Source: Brotaphodocola sp003480315 (lineage in GTDB: Bacteria; Bacillota; Clostridia; Lachnospirales; Lachnospiraceae). Taken from it: 64,000 bases of DNA. Each line of letters begins with the position of its first letter. The first letter of the stretch is position 1. Below the pieces are notes generated by a model. The model worked only from the letters and a program-made list of their open reading frames with translations, was not told where the DNA came from and did not search any database. Below are positions 44,767-52,767 of this stretch, piece after piece. Location of the stretch: assembly GCF_964246085.1 (NCBI RefSeq), contig NZ_CAXTPD010000003.1; one strand, 5' to 3'. The position numbers were made by a program, and so were the translations under genes.

Positions 44767-45060
44767 TCAGCCTGTCGCGTCCTCGGCTCGTTTTCTCAAA
44801 AACTCCCGTACCGGCTCGCTCGTCAAGGCAAGCCTAAGAAGCGCGGCGGCTTCCTCGTCGGTCATGTTCTTTGCTTCCGGCACAATGCTCTCAAAGACCG
44901 CGCCCCGGACGATAAGGCGGTGGCTGCGTGTTCTGCGTTCCTCTTTGGATAGCTTTTGACGCAACATCTTTTCCCGGTTCTCAAACTGCCGGATTTTCTT
45001 CTTTCCGTCCTCAATCTCGGCTTGCAGCTCCTCGCGGGTCTTCTCTCTTGGCTTTGTCAT
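44767..45060 (-). CDS. DUF3847-like small helical protein
   Basis: The start at 45060 (MTKPREKTREELQAEIEDG) follows AAAGGAG. The 97-residue protein is a coiled coil with KIRQFENREKMLRQKLSKEERRTRSHRLIVRGAVFE and a C-terminal helix. Proteins of this type (I recall DUF3847) accompany MobA/L relaxases and are candidates for relaxosome partners. It sits just beyond oriT. Confidence 0.7.
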   Translation of the reverse strand: MTKPREKTREELQAEIEDGKKKIRQFENREKMLRQKLSKEERRTRSHRLIVRGAVFESIVPEAKNMTDEEAAALLRLALTSEPVREFLRKRAEDATG

Positions 45061-45143
45061 GGTTGGTCGCTCCTTTCTGCTCATAGGCATAGAAAAAGGA
45101 CAGTCGATTTGCTCGGCTGTCCTTTCGATATGAGATAGATTAT

Positions 45144-45962
45144 TCAGTTTGCGGCGGGGTCTTGTTCTGATACTTCTTCATCAGAAGTCTGGCTGTCAGG
45201 AAGCGGGTCATATCCGTCTGGGTTTCCGTCAAGCTTCATACCTGTTTCGTCACTAAAAGAAGTTAAGTCCAAATTCCCGTTTTCTGTCAGCTTCTGGATA
45301 ACTTCTGCCAACTGATTTTTTATTGTTTCGCTATCATCTTTCATGCCGCCATTTTCCAGATATACCTTGCAATCGCCAATCTCAAAGGTCGCATAGTAAA
45401 TAGCATTTTGCTCGCCTCGGCTGTTCGGGTCTGTTACAAAATATCCTGCGACTATGGTTATACCGTTGATTTCAGAGACTTTCTCCGTTCCAACAATTAC
45501 AGTATCAAGCAACTGCACATCTGATGTTGAAATGATTACTTTCACATTTCCGACTTGTCCCTCAAATCCAATCAGTTCTTGTGAACCGCCTGCGTCTATA
45601 TCGCTATTTAGAAAAATTGCATTGGCTGTAACAGGTAAATCCGAAAATAAAGCTAAGGTTTCATCTTCTGTAAGTGGCTTTGTAGTTACATCTACATCTA
45701 AAGCCAAAGAACCGCCAACATTATCAGACTTCACAAAAACAATTTTTTCCCCGTTATTCAATGTGGCTATATCGGTATGACTGCCAAATAATCCACTTTG
45801 AAACAATCCCACACCTAAGACGGTTACAGCTACAAAACAGGCTGCAATAGCTCCCCATTTAGCCCAAACTGGCTTTTTTGCTTTCTTCTTGTAGCTGATA
45901 GTTTCATCAACATACTTGCTGTCAAGCTCGCTCATGGCTTCGGAAAACTTCTTTGAGTTCAT
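45144..45962 (-). CDS. Anti-sigma-like membrane protein partner of the adjacent sigma factor
   Basis: The 272-residue protein overlaps the sigma-factor gene by ATGA. It has a short N-terminal cytoplasmic part (MNSKKFSEAMSELDSKYVDETI), a membrane helix (WGAIAACFVAVTVLGVGLF) and an extracellular beta-rich domain with an acidic end (QTSDEEVSEQDPAAN). Size, topology and coupling fit an anti-sigma factor or sensor, but I see no named anti-sigma motif. Confidence 0.65.
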   Translation of the reverse strand: MNSKKFSEAMSELDSKYVDETISYKKKAKKPVWAKWGAIAACFVAVTVLGVGLFQSGLFGSHTDIATLNNGEKIVFVKSDNVGGSLALDVDVTTKPLTEDETLALFSDLPVTANAIFLNSDIDAGGSQELIGFEGQVGNVKVIISTSDVQLLDTVIVGTEKVSEINGITIVAGYFVTDPNSRGEQNAIYYATFEIGDCKVYLENGGMKDDSETIKNQLAEVIQKLTENGNLDLTSFSDETGMKLDGNPDGYDPLPDSQTSDEEVSEQDPAAN

Positions 45963-46522
45963 ACGAATACCTCTCTTTCTGCTAAATAGCTTTTCATTTT
46001 TTGTCGGATACGGGTCAGCCGGACGGAGATATTTTTCTCCGAAAGCCCTACAAACTCGGCTATGTCTTTACAGCTATCGGAAAACCAATAGCGGCGCATG
46101 AAGATAACGCGGTTCTCGACGGTCAGCGTGTCCAGAAAACTTTCAATGATACGGGCTAACTCTCTGGCTTCAATCTCGGCTTCCACTGTGTTCGGGTCTG
46201 CTATACAGGCTTCGATTTCCTCCATAGCAATCGTGTAAGTGCTGTTTCGCTTGGCTGCTTCCTTTCTGTAATAGATTTTCAGTGAAATGTTCCGAACGAT
46301 TTTACAGATATAGGTCAGAAGCGGGTGGGGGTTCGCCGGGGGGATTGCGTTCCATGCTCCTAAGTAAGCGTCGTTGACACATTCCTCCGCGTCCTGCCTG
46401 CTGTTAACAATGTTATACGATAACTTGTGGCAGACTTTACCGTATTTTATATCTAGCTCCCGTATGCCTTGCTCTGAACGCTCAAAAAACATTTCAATGA
46501 TTTTCTCATCTTCTATCATCAC
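45959..46522 (-). CDS. RNA polymerase sigma factor, ECF-like
   Basis: The 187-residue protein has region 2 (DIKYGKVCHKLSYNIVNSRQDAEECVNDAYLGAWNAIPP) and region 4 (VENRVIFMRRYWFSDSCKDIAEFVGLSEKNISVRLTRIRQKMK) of ECF-type sigma factors. It is coupled by a 4-base overlap to the membrane protein at 45144-45962. Sigma/anti-sigma pairs as cargo of small transposons are uncommon; the regulon is unknown and may lie in the host. Confidence 0.88.
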   Translation of the reverse strand: MMIEDEKIIEMFFERSEQGIRELDIKYGKVCHKLSYNIVNSRQDAEECVNDAYLGAWNAIPPANPHPLLTYICKIVRNISLKIYYRKEAAKRNSTYTIAMEEIEACIADPNTVEAEIEARELARIIESFLDTLTVENRVIFMRRYWFSDSCKDIAEFVGLSEKNISVRLTRIRQKMKSYLAEREVFV

Positions 46523-46603
46523 ACCGCCTCCTTTCCGGCTTCACCTATATACTACGGTTTCAGCGGCGAATACTACATCTAATCCGAAACTTTTTCAAAA
46601 AAA

Positions 46604-46918
46604 TTATAGCACATCTTTTTGAATAGGGTGTGTCAAGTTGCCGGAATGTTTCTTTGCCGCTTTGCTGGCGGCGTTCCTCCGTTCCTCACTGTATGGGGCG
46701 GTCAGACGGAAAGAGAAACGCCCCTTTGCAATATCAAACTCCATGCAGCCCGTTTCGGGGTCTGCGTCGGTCTGGCAGCACTGGTCGGGGTACTGTCCGG
46801 CGTAGGCGGCAAGCCGCTTCTTTAAGTCGGTGTTGTGGGTGCGGATATGGATAAGGGGGTCTTTCTCGTCAAACCAAATATCGGTGGTCTTTTCCTGCTT
46901 CGTAAGCCCTGTTCTCAT
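46604..46918 (-). CDS. Unrecognised 104-residue transposon protein
   Basis: The product (MRTGLTKQEKTTDIWFDEKDPLIHIRTHNTDLKKRLAAY...) has an alternating strand/helix pattern. RLAAYAGQYPDQCCQTDADPETGCMEFDIAKGRFSFRLTAPYSEERRNAASKAAKK contains two Cys groups. I have seen similar short proteins in Tn4451-like elements, without a known role. The 170 bases to TnpV show no gene. Confidence 0.6.
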   Translation of the reverse strand: MRTGLTKQEKTTDIWFDEKDPLIHIRTHNTDLKKRLAAYAGQYPDQCCQTDADPETGCMEFDIAKGRFSFRLTAPYSEERRNAASKAAKKHSGNLTHPIQKDVL

Positions 46919-47088
46919 AAACTCTCCTTTCTGCGCCCCTGTTACGCAATAGGGGCATTTTTCGGGTGTTTTTCCCGGCTCTTGACTTGGGGAAAATGAG
47001 GATTTTCAAATAGAAACCGCCCCGATGAACCATTCCTCGTCCGGGCAGCTCCTATCGCGTGATTTCCGTTTTTTCCGGCTCTTGACCG

Positions 47089-47415
47089 TCAAACATAGAT
47101 TAGCTCAAACTTGGCGATTTCCTCCGCTTGCGCCCTGCAAGCATTCATCAGTCCCACCCATTTCATGGGGTCGGTAGCTTTGAGTGCTTCGGTAGCTCCC
47201 GCGCTCCTTGCAAGCTGCGGCATGATAAGGTCAATCCGGCTCCGGGCGGCTTCGTCAATCTCGGCGCAATGCTCATACAACTTTTCACTGGCGGCAAGGG
47301 CGGTATAGAGGTCGGGGCGGTAGCCCTCAAGATAGGATTTCCGCAAGTGTCCGTAATGTCCGATATGGGGCAATCTGGCGGGCGGGGTAGTGCCATTGTC
47401 AATCAATCTTCTCAT
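47089..47415 (-). CDS. tnpV: TnpV-like transposon protein
   Basis: The 108-residue protein has the TnpV pattern (GHYGHLRKSYLEGYRPDLYTALAASEKLYEHC, KATDPMKWVGLMNACRAQAEEIAKFELIYV). Its start overlaps the recombinase stop (ATGA), so it is translationally coupled to the recombinase. It is related to the out-of-frame copy at 38087-38437. Confidence 0.85.
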   Translation of the reverse strand: MRRLIDNGTTPPARLPHIGHYGHLRKSYLEGYRPDLYTALAASEKLYEHCAEIDEAARSRIDLIMPQLARSAGATEALKATDPMKWVGLMNACRAQAEEIAKFELIYV

Positions 47416-49283
47416 GCGCTTTTTTCTCCTTTCTTGTCTGCGACAGGGGGAAGTTCATGGGGCTTTTGTTCCTGCTCCCGTTCCCGCTGTTCTCTCCATT
47501 GTCTGCGTTTTTTCTCCATATAGCGGCGGTTGTATTCGGCTTTTTTTGCTCTGCGCCGTTCCTGCTCTGCCAATGCCGCTTTTTCTTCCTCTGTCAGTAC
47601 GATTTCCTCATGGGGGATTTCTACCTTGCCGACAAAGTTAAAGAAAATCTCAACCTCCTGTGTGCGGCTCGCCCCTTTTCCCTCTGCTTGGTGGACAAGG
47701 ATTTTTTCAACAAATTCATTTATCATGGCGGGGGTAAGCTCGGAAAAATCCGTATATTTTTTGACAAGGGCAAGAAATTTTTCAGCGTTGACGGTTTCCC
47801 AGCTTATACGGTCAAGCTCCTGCTCGTCTTGGGTAACGCTCTCGGTTAAACTCTCTAACTCCGCTTCAAAATCATGCAGCATTTGTTCAAAGAGCTTATC
47901 GGAAAGTCTGCCGTTTACATTGTCCTCATAGAGCTTGCGGATTAAGCGGCTCAATTCGTCGGCTCGTTTCTCGCTGCGCTGTTTTCTCTGCCGGATTGCC
48001 TTTGCCGCTTTCGCCTGCCGCTCGCTGGAAGCAGAGCAGACCTGCTCCATAAATGCCGCTTCATTGTTCAGCGCGTAGTCGCATACTTCCTTGATAGCTT
48101 CGAGCAGAAGCTCATTTACAACGGCTGTGCGGATAAGGTGCGTCGTGCAATATCTATCATAGTGCTGGTTGCCTAAATCATAACGGGAACAGTTGTACTC
48201 GTCGCGTTCTGGACGCTTCCTGCCGTTGGGTCGCCCCGCCCAGTCCCGCGCCAGTCCAGCCCCGCCCCTGTGGTTATACATCTTAGCCCCGCAATCCGCG
48301 CAAAACATCAAGCCCGTTAAAGGATTTGCCGCGCCTATGGTGTCCGTCCGGCGTATTGTTTTTCGTAAGCTCTGGACGCGCTCCCATGTTTCCTTGTCAA
48401 TAATGGCTTCCTGCGTATTTTCAAAAATGACTAAATCCTCTTTGGGTGTCATTCTGGAGCGTTTGTCTTTGTAGCTTTCTTTATAGGTACGGAAGTTTAC
48501 TGTATGCCCCATATACTCCGGCTTGGACAGAATATCGGCAACTGTGCCGCCGCGCCATGTGTACCGTTCAGCGGGGTTAAAATTAGACTGATGTTTCCCC
48601 ACGCCGCGCTGTGCAAGGTAATAGGACGGTCTTTCAACCTTTTCCAAAGCAAGGATACGGGCAATTTCATACGGACCTTTGCTCTCCAACGCCATGCGGT
48701 AAATCCGGCGTACTACCTCGGCGGCTTCCTCGTCGATAATCCAGTGGTCTTTGTCGTTGGGGTCTTTCTTATAGCCATAGATACAATGGCTGTTTGTATG
48801 CTTGCCGGACATTCCTCTTGCGCGGAGAACGCTTGTTATTTTTCGGCTGCTGTCACGCACATACCATTCGTTCATAATGTTCAAAAACGGGGCAAACTCG
48901 CTGCTTTCGCGCTTGTCGCTGTCAACTCCGTTTGCTATGGCAATAAAACGGACGCCCCGCTCCTTGAACATGACTTCTGTGTAAAATCCCACTTGCAGAT
49001 AATCTCTGCCGACACGACTTAAATCCTTTACCAGTACATAGCCGATTTCGCCGCTTTCAATTCCCGCAATCATGCGTTTCCAGTTCGGACGCTCGAAGTT
49101 TGCCCCAGACCAGCCGTCATCGGTAAAGTGGACGCAATTCGTAAAGCCATGTTCCCTTGCATAATCTTCAAGCAGTTTCTTTTGATTGATTATGCTGTTG
49201 CTGTCGCCTGTGAGGTCGTCGTCGCGGCTCAACCGCTCATATAATGCGGTTATCTTGCCTTTATCAGTTTTCCTTGCTTTCAT
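47412..49283 (-). CDS. TnpX-like large serine recombinase
   Basis: The 623-residue protein has an N-terminal resolvase domain with the nucleophilic Ser in ALYERLSRDDDLTGDSNSI and KDLSRVGRDYLQVGFYTE. A recombinase domain follows (GYKKDPNDKDHWIIDEEAAEVVRRIYR), then a zinc ribbon (LMFCADCGAKMYNH ... YNCSRY) and a coiled coil. Family members catalyse excision to a circle and insertion at GA dinucleotides; the transposon ends fit. The catalytic region is complete and the start follows AAAGGAG, so the element may still be mobile. Confidence 0.93.
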   Translation of the reverse strand: MKARKTDKGKITALYERLSRDDDLTGDSNSIINQKKLLEDYAREHGFTNCVHFTDDGWSGANFERPNWKRMIAGIESGEIGYVLVKDLSRVGRDYLQVGFYTEVMFKERGVRFIAIANGVDSDKRESSEFAPFLNIMNEWYVRDSSRKITSVLRARGMSGKHTNSHCIYGYKKDPNDKDHWIIDEEAAEVVRRIYRMALESKGPYEIARILALEKVERPSYYLAQRGVGKHQSNFNPAERYTWRGGTVADILSKPEYMGHTVNFRTYKESYKDKRSRMTPKEDLVIFENTQEAIIDKETWERVQSLRKTIRRTDTIGAANPLTGLMFCADCGAKMYNHRGGAGLARDWAGRPNGRKRPERDEYNCSRYDLGNQHYDRYCTTHLIRTAVVNELLLEAIKEVCDYALNNEAAFMEQVCSASSERQAKAAKAIRQRKQRSEKRADELSRLIRKLYEDNVNGRLSDKLFEQMLHDFEAELESLTESVTQDEQELDRISWETVNAEKFLALVKKYTDFSELTPAMINEFVEKILVHQAEGKGASRTQEVEIFFNFVGKVEIPHEEIVLTEEEKAALAEQERRRAKKAEYNRRYMEKKRRQWREQREREQEQKPHELPPVADKKGEKSA

Positions 49284-49338
49284 TATGATTTCTCCTTTCT
49301 ATGGGCGATTTCTTATCCCCCTTTCATAGCATATAACT

Positions 49339-50759
49339 TCGGTAAAATGTTTGGGAGGCTGCGTGAAATGCTCTGTTACCTTTGTCTGGATAACTGGAAA
49401 CGTCATGCCTTCAGAAAGCTCCGGCAGTTTCTTCTCTTCCTTATCCTCATCTGTTTTTTCTACCCGGTAGGTACGTTTCAATGCTGCTTCAAATTCTTTC
49501 CACCCGTTCTGCAGAACCGTTTTTCCGGATACATGAAAGCTGTAACCACCGCAGGAAAACTCTGCTTTTACCGTTTCATACAACTGCTTTTTCCCGGTTG
49601 CACATAACAGACGATTAGCGACAAGGGATAAGATTTTCATTTCTCCCTCCGGCACAGCGGAAAGGTCTGTCTTTGTAATTTCTATGGTGGGAATAATTGC
49701 ATGGTGGTCGGTCACTTTTTTACTGTTCAACACTCTTTTTATATCCGGCTCTGCTCCGGTCTGTTCCTCAAAGAGAATCGCCTGATAAACTGCCCCGATT
49801 ACCGCTTTTGCAGTTTCTTCCATATCATCGGATAAATACTGGCTGTCCGTTCTCGGATAAGTGACCAGCTTTTTCTCATAAAGGCTCTGGGTGTACTCCA
49901 ATGTCTGCTTTGCAGTAAAACCAAAGATACGGTTGGCATCCCGCTGAAGCGTGGTAAGGTCATAAAGTTTTGGTGGTGCAACGCTTTTATTTTCCTTTAT
50001 AACGGAACGAACCACTCCACTCTGACTTTCACACGCTGCAGCAATACTTTCTGCCCTTGCCTTATCGTCAATCCGTTCTGTCATGGCATCTATCCCATCC
50101 ATCAGAATATGAGCCATGTAATACTGCTCTTTTTCAAAATTCATAATCTTCACTTCACGGTCTACCAGCATGGCAAGGGTGGGCGTCTGTACTCTGCCCA
50201 CCTTTAATACCTTTCCGCCATACAGTACAGTAAATAATCTCGTACCATTTAATCCCACCAGCCAGTCTGCCTGCTGTCTGCAAAGTGCAGACTGGTACAG
50301 GCTGTCATAATCGCTTCCCGGCTTTAAGTTTTCAAACCCGTCACGGATTGCACTCTCCTCCATTGATGAAATCCACAGGCGTTTCATTGGTTTCCGGCAG
50401 CCTGCCTGTTCATATACCAGACGGAAGATAAGTTCTCCCTCCCGTCCGGCATCGGTGGCACACACCACACTTTCAACTCTTGTATCGTGCATCAGATTTT
50501 TCAAGATTTTATACTGCGTTGCTGTTTCCTTTTTCACTTCATGCTGCCACTGCTCCGGTATCATGGGCAGGCTCTCATAGCTCCATTTTTTCCATGCTTC
50601 TGAATACATCTCCGGCTGTGCCAGCTCTACCAGATGTCCTACACACCATGAAACGAGAAATCCGTTTCCCTCCATGTAACCGTCTTTTCTCTCTTTCGCC
50701 CCGATCACATGGGAAATTGCCTGTGCTACGCTGGGCTTCTCTGTAACCACCAACTGCAT
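49339..50759 (-). pseudogene. topB: Topoisomerase III, N-terminal part (split gene)
   Basis: The first 473 residues of a topoisomerase III are intact: TOPRIM (MQLVVTEKPSVAQAISHVIG, ATDAGREGELIFRLV), the WLVGLNGTRLFT loop and the catalytic Tyr (LVTYPRTDSQYLSD). At HFTE (49339) the frame enters the transposon and stops at 49299. ICE topoisomerases of this type help unwind or process transfer DNA. The truncated product lacks the C-terminal part at 39798-40478. Confidence 0.88.
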
Positions 50760-50762
50760 ACC

Positions 50763-52487
50763 TTATTCCTCCTGTTCGTCAAAGAAATCTTCTTCCGTAT
50801 CTTCCTCCGATTCCTCATCTTCGTTTTCATACTCCTCGTTATCTTCCTCATCTTCATCTTCGTCCTCGATAAAGTCCTCTTTTTTCTTGCGGACAACCTT
50901 AAAATAATAAGCAGCTCCGATAACGATTAAGGCAAGACTACCAATCAGCACATACGAAATCATCGGATTCGGTGCTTCTTTCACTTCCGGCTCCGGTTCG
51001 GTTTCCTCTGTATTTCCCGTACTCTCTGCACCTTCCGTACCTTTTTCTGTTTCCGTTTCCTTTCCCTCTGTATCTGCCTGCTCTCCGTTGTTGTTTGGCA
51101 ATGCACTCTCCCCATTCGGAATTGCAGATTCCAACGCAGCGGAATTTTTCGGCAAGGTTTCACTGTTATCGGAAGTTGCATTTAACAGGTCATTTTCCGT
51201 AACCTCAGTCAAAAAATATACCATTTCTTCCTCTCCGTCCCGGTCAATAATCAGATAGAAAACTTTCTCCGTGGCGGTCTGAATAGTATAAAACTCCTTG
51301 CCCTGACCGGATTTTTCCGTACTTTCTGTTTTCCCGCTTTCTGCCTCCGCAGCTTCTTTCATTGCCTGCTTTTTCTGTTCGGCAGGACTTGTCTGTGATG
51401 TGGTATTTCCGTTACTGTCTGTTTTGGTATGCTCCGTCACGGTTCCCGTAGCACTCCCCGGTTTCGTCGGGGTCGCACTCTCCGGGAGCTGCTCCGCCGG
51501 ATTCCCATCACTGGTATCGGCAGGGTCTTTATAGTACGGATTTTTCGTTTTATAAACCTCAGACATATTTCCGGCATTGTCCATTGCAGAAATGGTAAAA
51601 TACTCATACCCTGCGTCAAACTGCTGGAGGCGGATATTTAACGTACCGCCCGTCAGATCTGTAAACTCATATCCATTGACATATACCGCCTTTGCACCGG
51701 AATCCGTATCATGTACCTGTATGCTTAAAAGCCCGTCACTGACTGCCGCATTTAAGGTCGGCTTTACGGTATCAAAGCACTTTATGGCACGGTTCTTCTC
51801 ATAGGTATTGCCTTTCTGGTCTGTGACAAGCACATACACGGTACAGTTCTCGGAAATCCTTAATTTCTTTTCCTCCGTCACATCTGTCCAGCTTCCATTC
51901 TGCCCTACCTTTGCCTCTATCTTTGCGATTTCAAAATTCCCCGTATCTGCGGTATCTTTTACACTGAAAGAAACGGAAACAATGTCATTATGCCACTCCT
52001 CCGGCTGTCTGATTTTGATACTCACATTCGGTTTTTTATAGGTACAGAGCTTATAATCTGTGACGCAGACGGGACAGTTTTTGTCATACTCATACGCACC
52101 GCATTGATCTTCGCAATTACATACCGGCTCCGGTTTATCATTTCCCGATACAGTGCCATCCCCGGTGCTTTCATCGGTACTGCCTTCTGTATTCTCTTCG
52201 GTGCCGCCTTCGGTGCTTCCCTCCGTGCTGCCCTCCGTAGTTTCTTCCGTGCTTCCCTCGGTACTGTTTTCTGTATTTTCCTCCGTACTGACATCAGTTT
52301 CACTTTCGCCGGGTGTCTGCTCCGTACTTTCCTCCGGTTTGGATTCTTCGGTTTCTTTTGTTTCTTCGGCAAAAGCACTGATTGCGTAGTTCCCATTTAC
52401 AGAAAACGCTACCGCAGGCATGGTAAATAGCACAGCGGACAATATCAGTGATATAACTGCCTTAGATGATAACTTCCTGTTCTTCAT
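50763..52487 (-). CDS. DUF4366 / CD1107-type surface protein of the ICE
   Basis: The 574-residue protein has a signal peptide (VISLILSAVLFTMPAVAFS), a Thr/Glu/Ser/Gly low-complexity region with STEG repeats (about 60-110) and a Cys-rich element (CNCEDQCGAYEYDKNCPVC). Ig-like beta domains follow. Near the C-terminus comes a membrane helix (MISYVLIGSLALIVIGAAYYF) and then a highly acidic tail (EDEDEDEEDNEEYENEDEE). Proteins with this layout are part of the transfer operon of C. difficile CTn-like elements. It may act at the cell surface in mating contact. It overlaps DUF4315 by 26 bases. Confidence 0.85.
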   Translation of the reverse strand: MKNRKLSSKAVISLILSAVLFTMPAVAFSVNGNYAISAFAEETKETEESKPEESTEQTPGESETDVSTEENTENSTEGSTEETTEGSTEGSTEGGTEENTEGSTDESTGDGTVSGNDKPEPVCNCEDQCGAYEYDKNCPVCVTDYKLCTYKKPNVSIKIRQPEEWHNDIVSVSFSVKDTADTGNFEIAKIEAKVGQNGSWTDVTEEKKLRISENCTVYVLVTDQKGNTYEKNRAIKCFDTVKPTLNAAVSDGLLSIQVHDTDSGAKAVYVNGYEFTDLTGGTLNIRLQQFDAGYEYFTISAMDNAGNMSEVYKTKNPYYKDPADTSDGNPAEQLPESATPTKPGSATGTVTEHTKTDSNGNTTSQTSPAEQKKQAMKEAAEAESGKTESTEKSGQGKEFYTIQTATEKVFYLIIDRDGEEEMVYFLTEVTENDLLNATSDNSETLPKNSAALESAIPNGESALPNNNGEQADTEGKETETEKGTEGAESTGNTEETEPEPEVKEAPNPMISYVLIGSLALIVIGAAYYFKVVRKKKEDFIEDEDEDEEDNEEYENEDEESEEDTEEDFFDEQEE

Positions 52488-52746
52488 GGCTGTAAGCCTC
52501 CCTTTCTTCTGATTGTGCTGCTTCTTTCTGCTCTTTTTCTTTCAGCAGACGCATAATTTCTTCTTCGCTGACCTTGTTTAACAGAATCAGCCGATCCAGA
52601 GAGATTTTATTCTTTTCAATGAATTTCATCTTCTCCGCATCCTCTGCCATCTGAAGCTGTTCCGCCAAATCCCTCTCCCTCGCCTGCAATCCCGCAAGCT
52701 GTTCCCGGACTTTGGAAAGCTCCTTTACAATTCTCTCTTTCGTCAT
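52462..52746 (-). CDS. DUF4315-like coiled-coil protein
   Basis: A 94-residue charged helical protein (ELSKVREQLAGLQARERDLAEQLQMAEDAEKMKFIEKNKISLDRLILLNKV). The length and order beside the hydrolase and DUF4366 genes are as in related ICEs. No function known. Confidence 0.8.
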   Translation of the reverse strand: MTKERIVKELSKVREQLAGLQARERDLAEQLQMAEDAEKMKFIEKNKISLDRLILLNKVSEEEIMRLLKEKEQKEAAQSEEREAYSHEEQEVII

Positions 52747-52767
52747 CGTTCCTCACTTCCTGTTATT

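Larger units (their letters stand above)
40479..49338. mobile_element. TnpX-type mobilizable transposon inserted in the topoisomerase III gene
   Basis: The segment is bordered on the minus strand by GA at 49340-49339 and GA at 40478-40477; joining the flanks at a single GA restores ...HFTE-DSLLSAMERAG. Tn4451-family elements move by a large serine recombinase that exchanges at GA dinucleotides, which fits. Contents: recombinase, TnpV, a 104-residue protein, sigma/anti-sigma pair, DUF3847 protein, oriT, MobA/L relaxase, a 54-residue membrane protein, primase/helicase and TnpW. It is much richer in GC than the ICE around it. Confidence 0.85.

Noticed and set aside
39798..50759. Two separate topoisomerase genes
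   Set aside because: Each fragment lacks what the other has, and their ends join in frame at a single GA, so it is one gene interrupted.
52150..52330. Tandem-looking repeats suggestive of a CRISPR array or minisatellite
   Set aside because: They are imperfect codon repeats for the STEG low-complexity segment of the DUF4366 protein, with no spacers.
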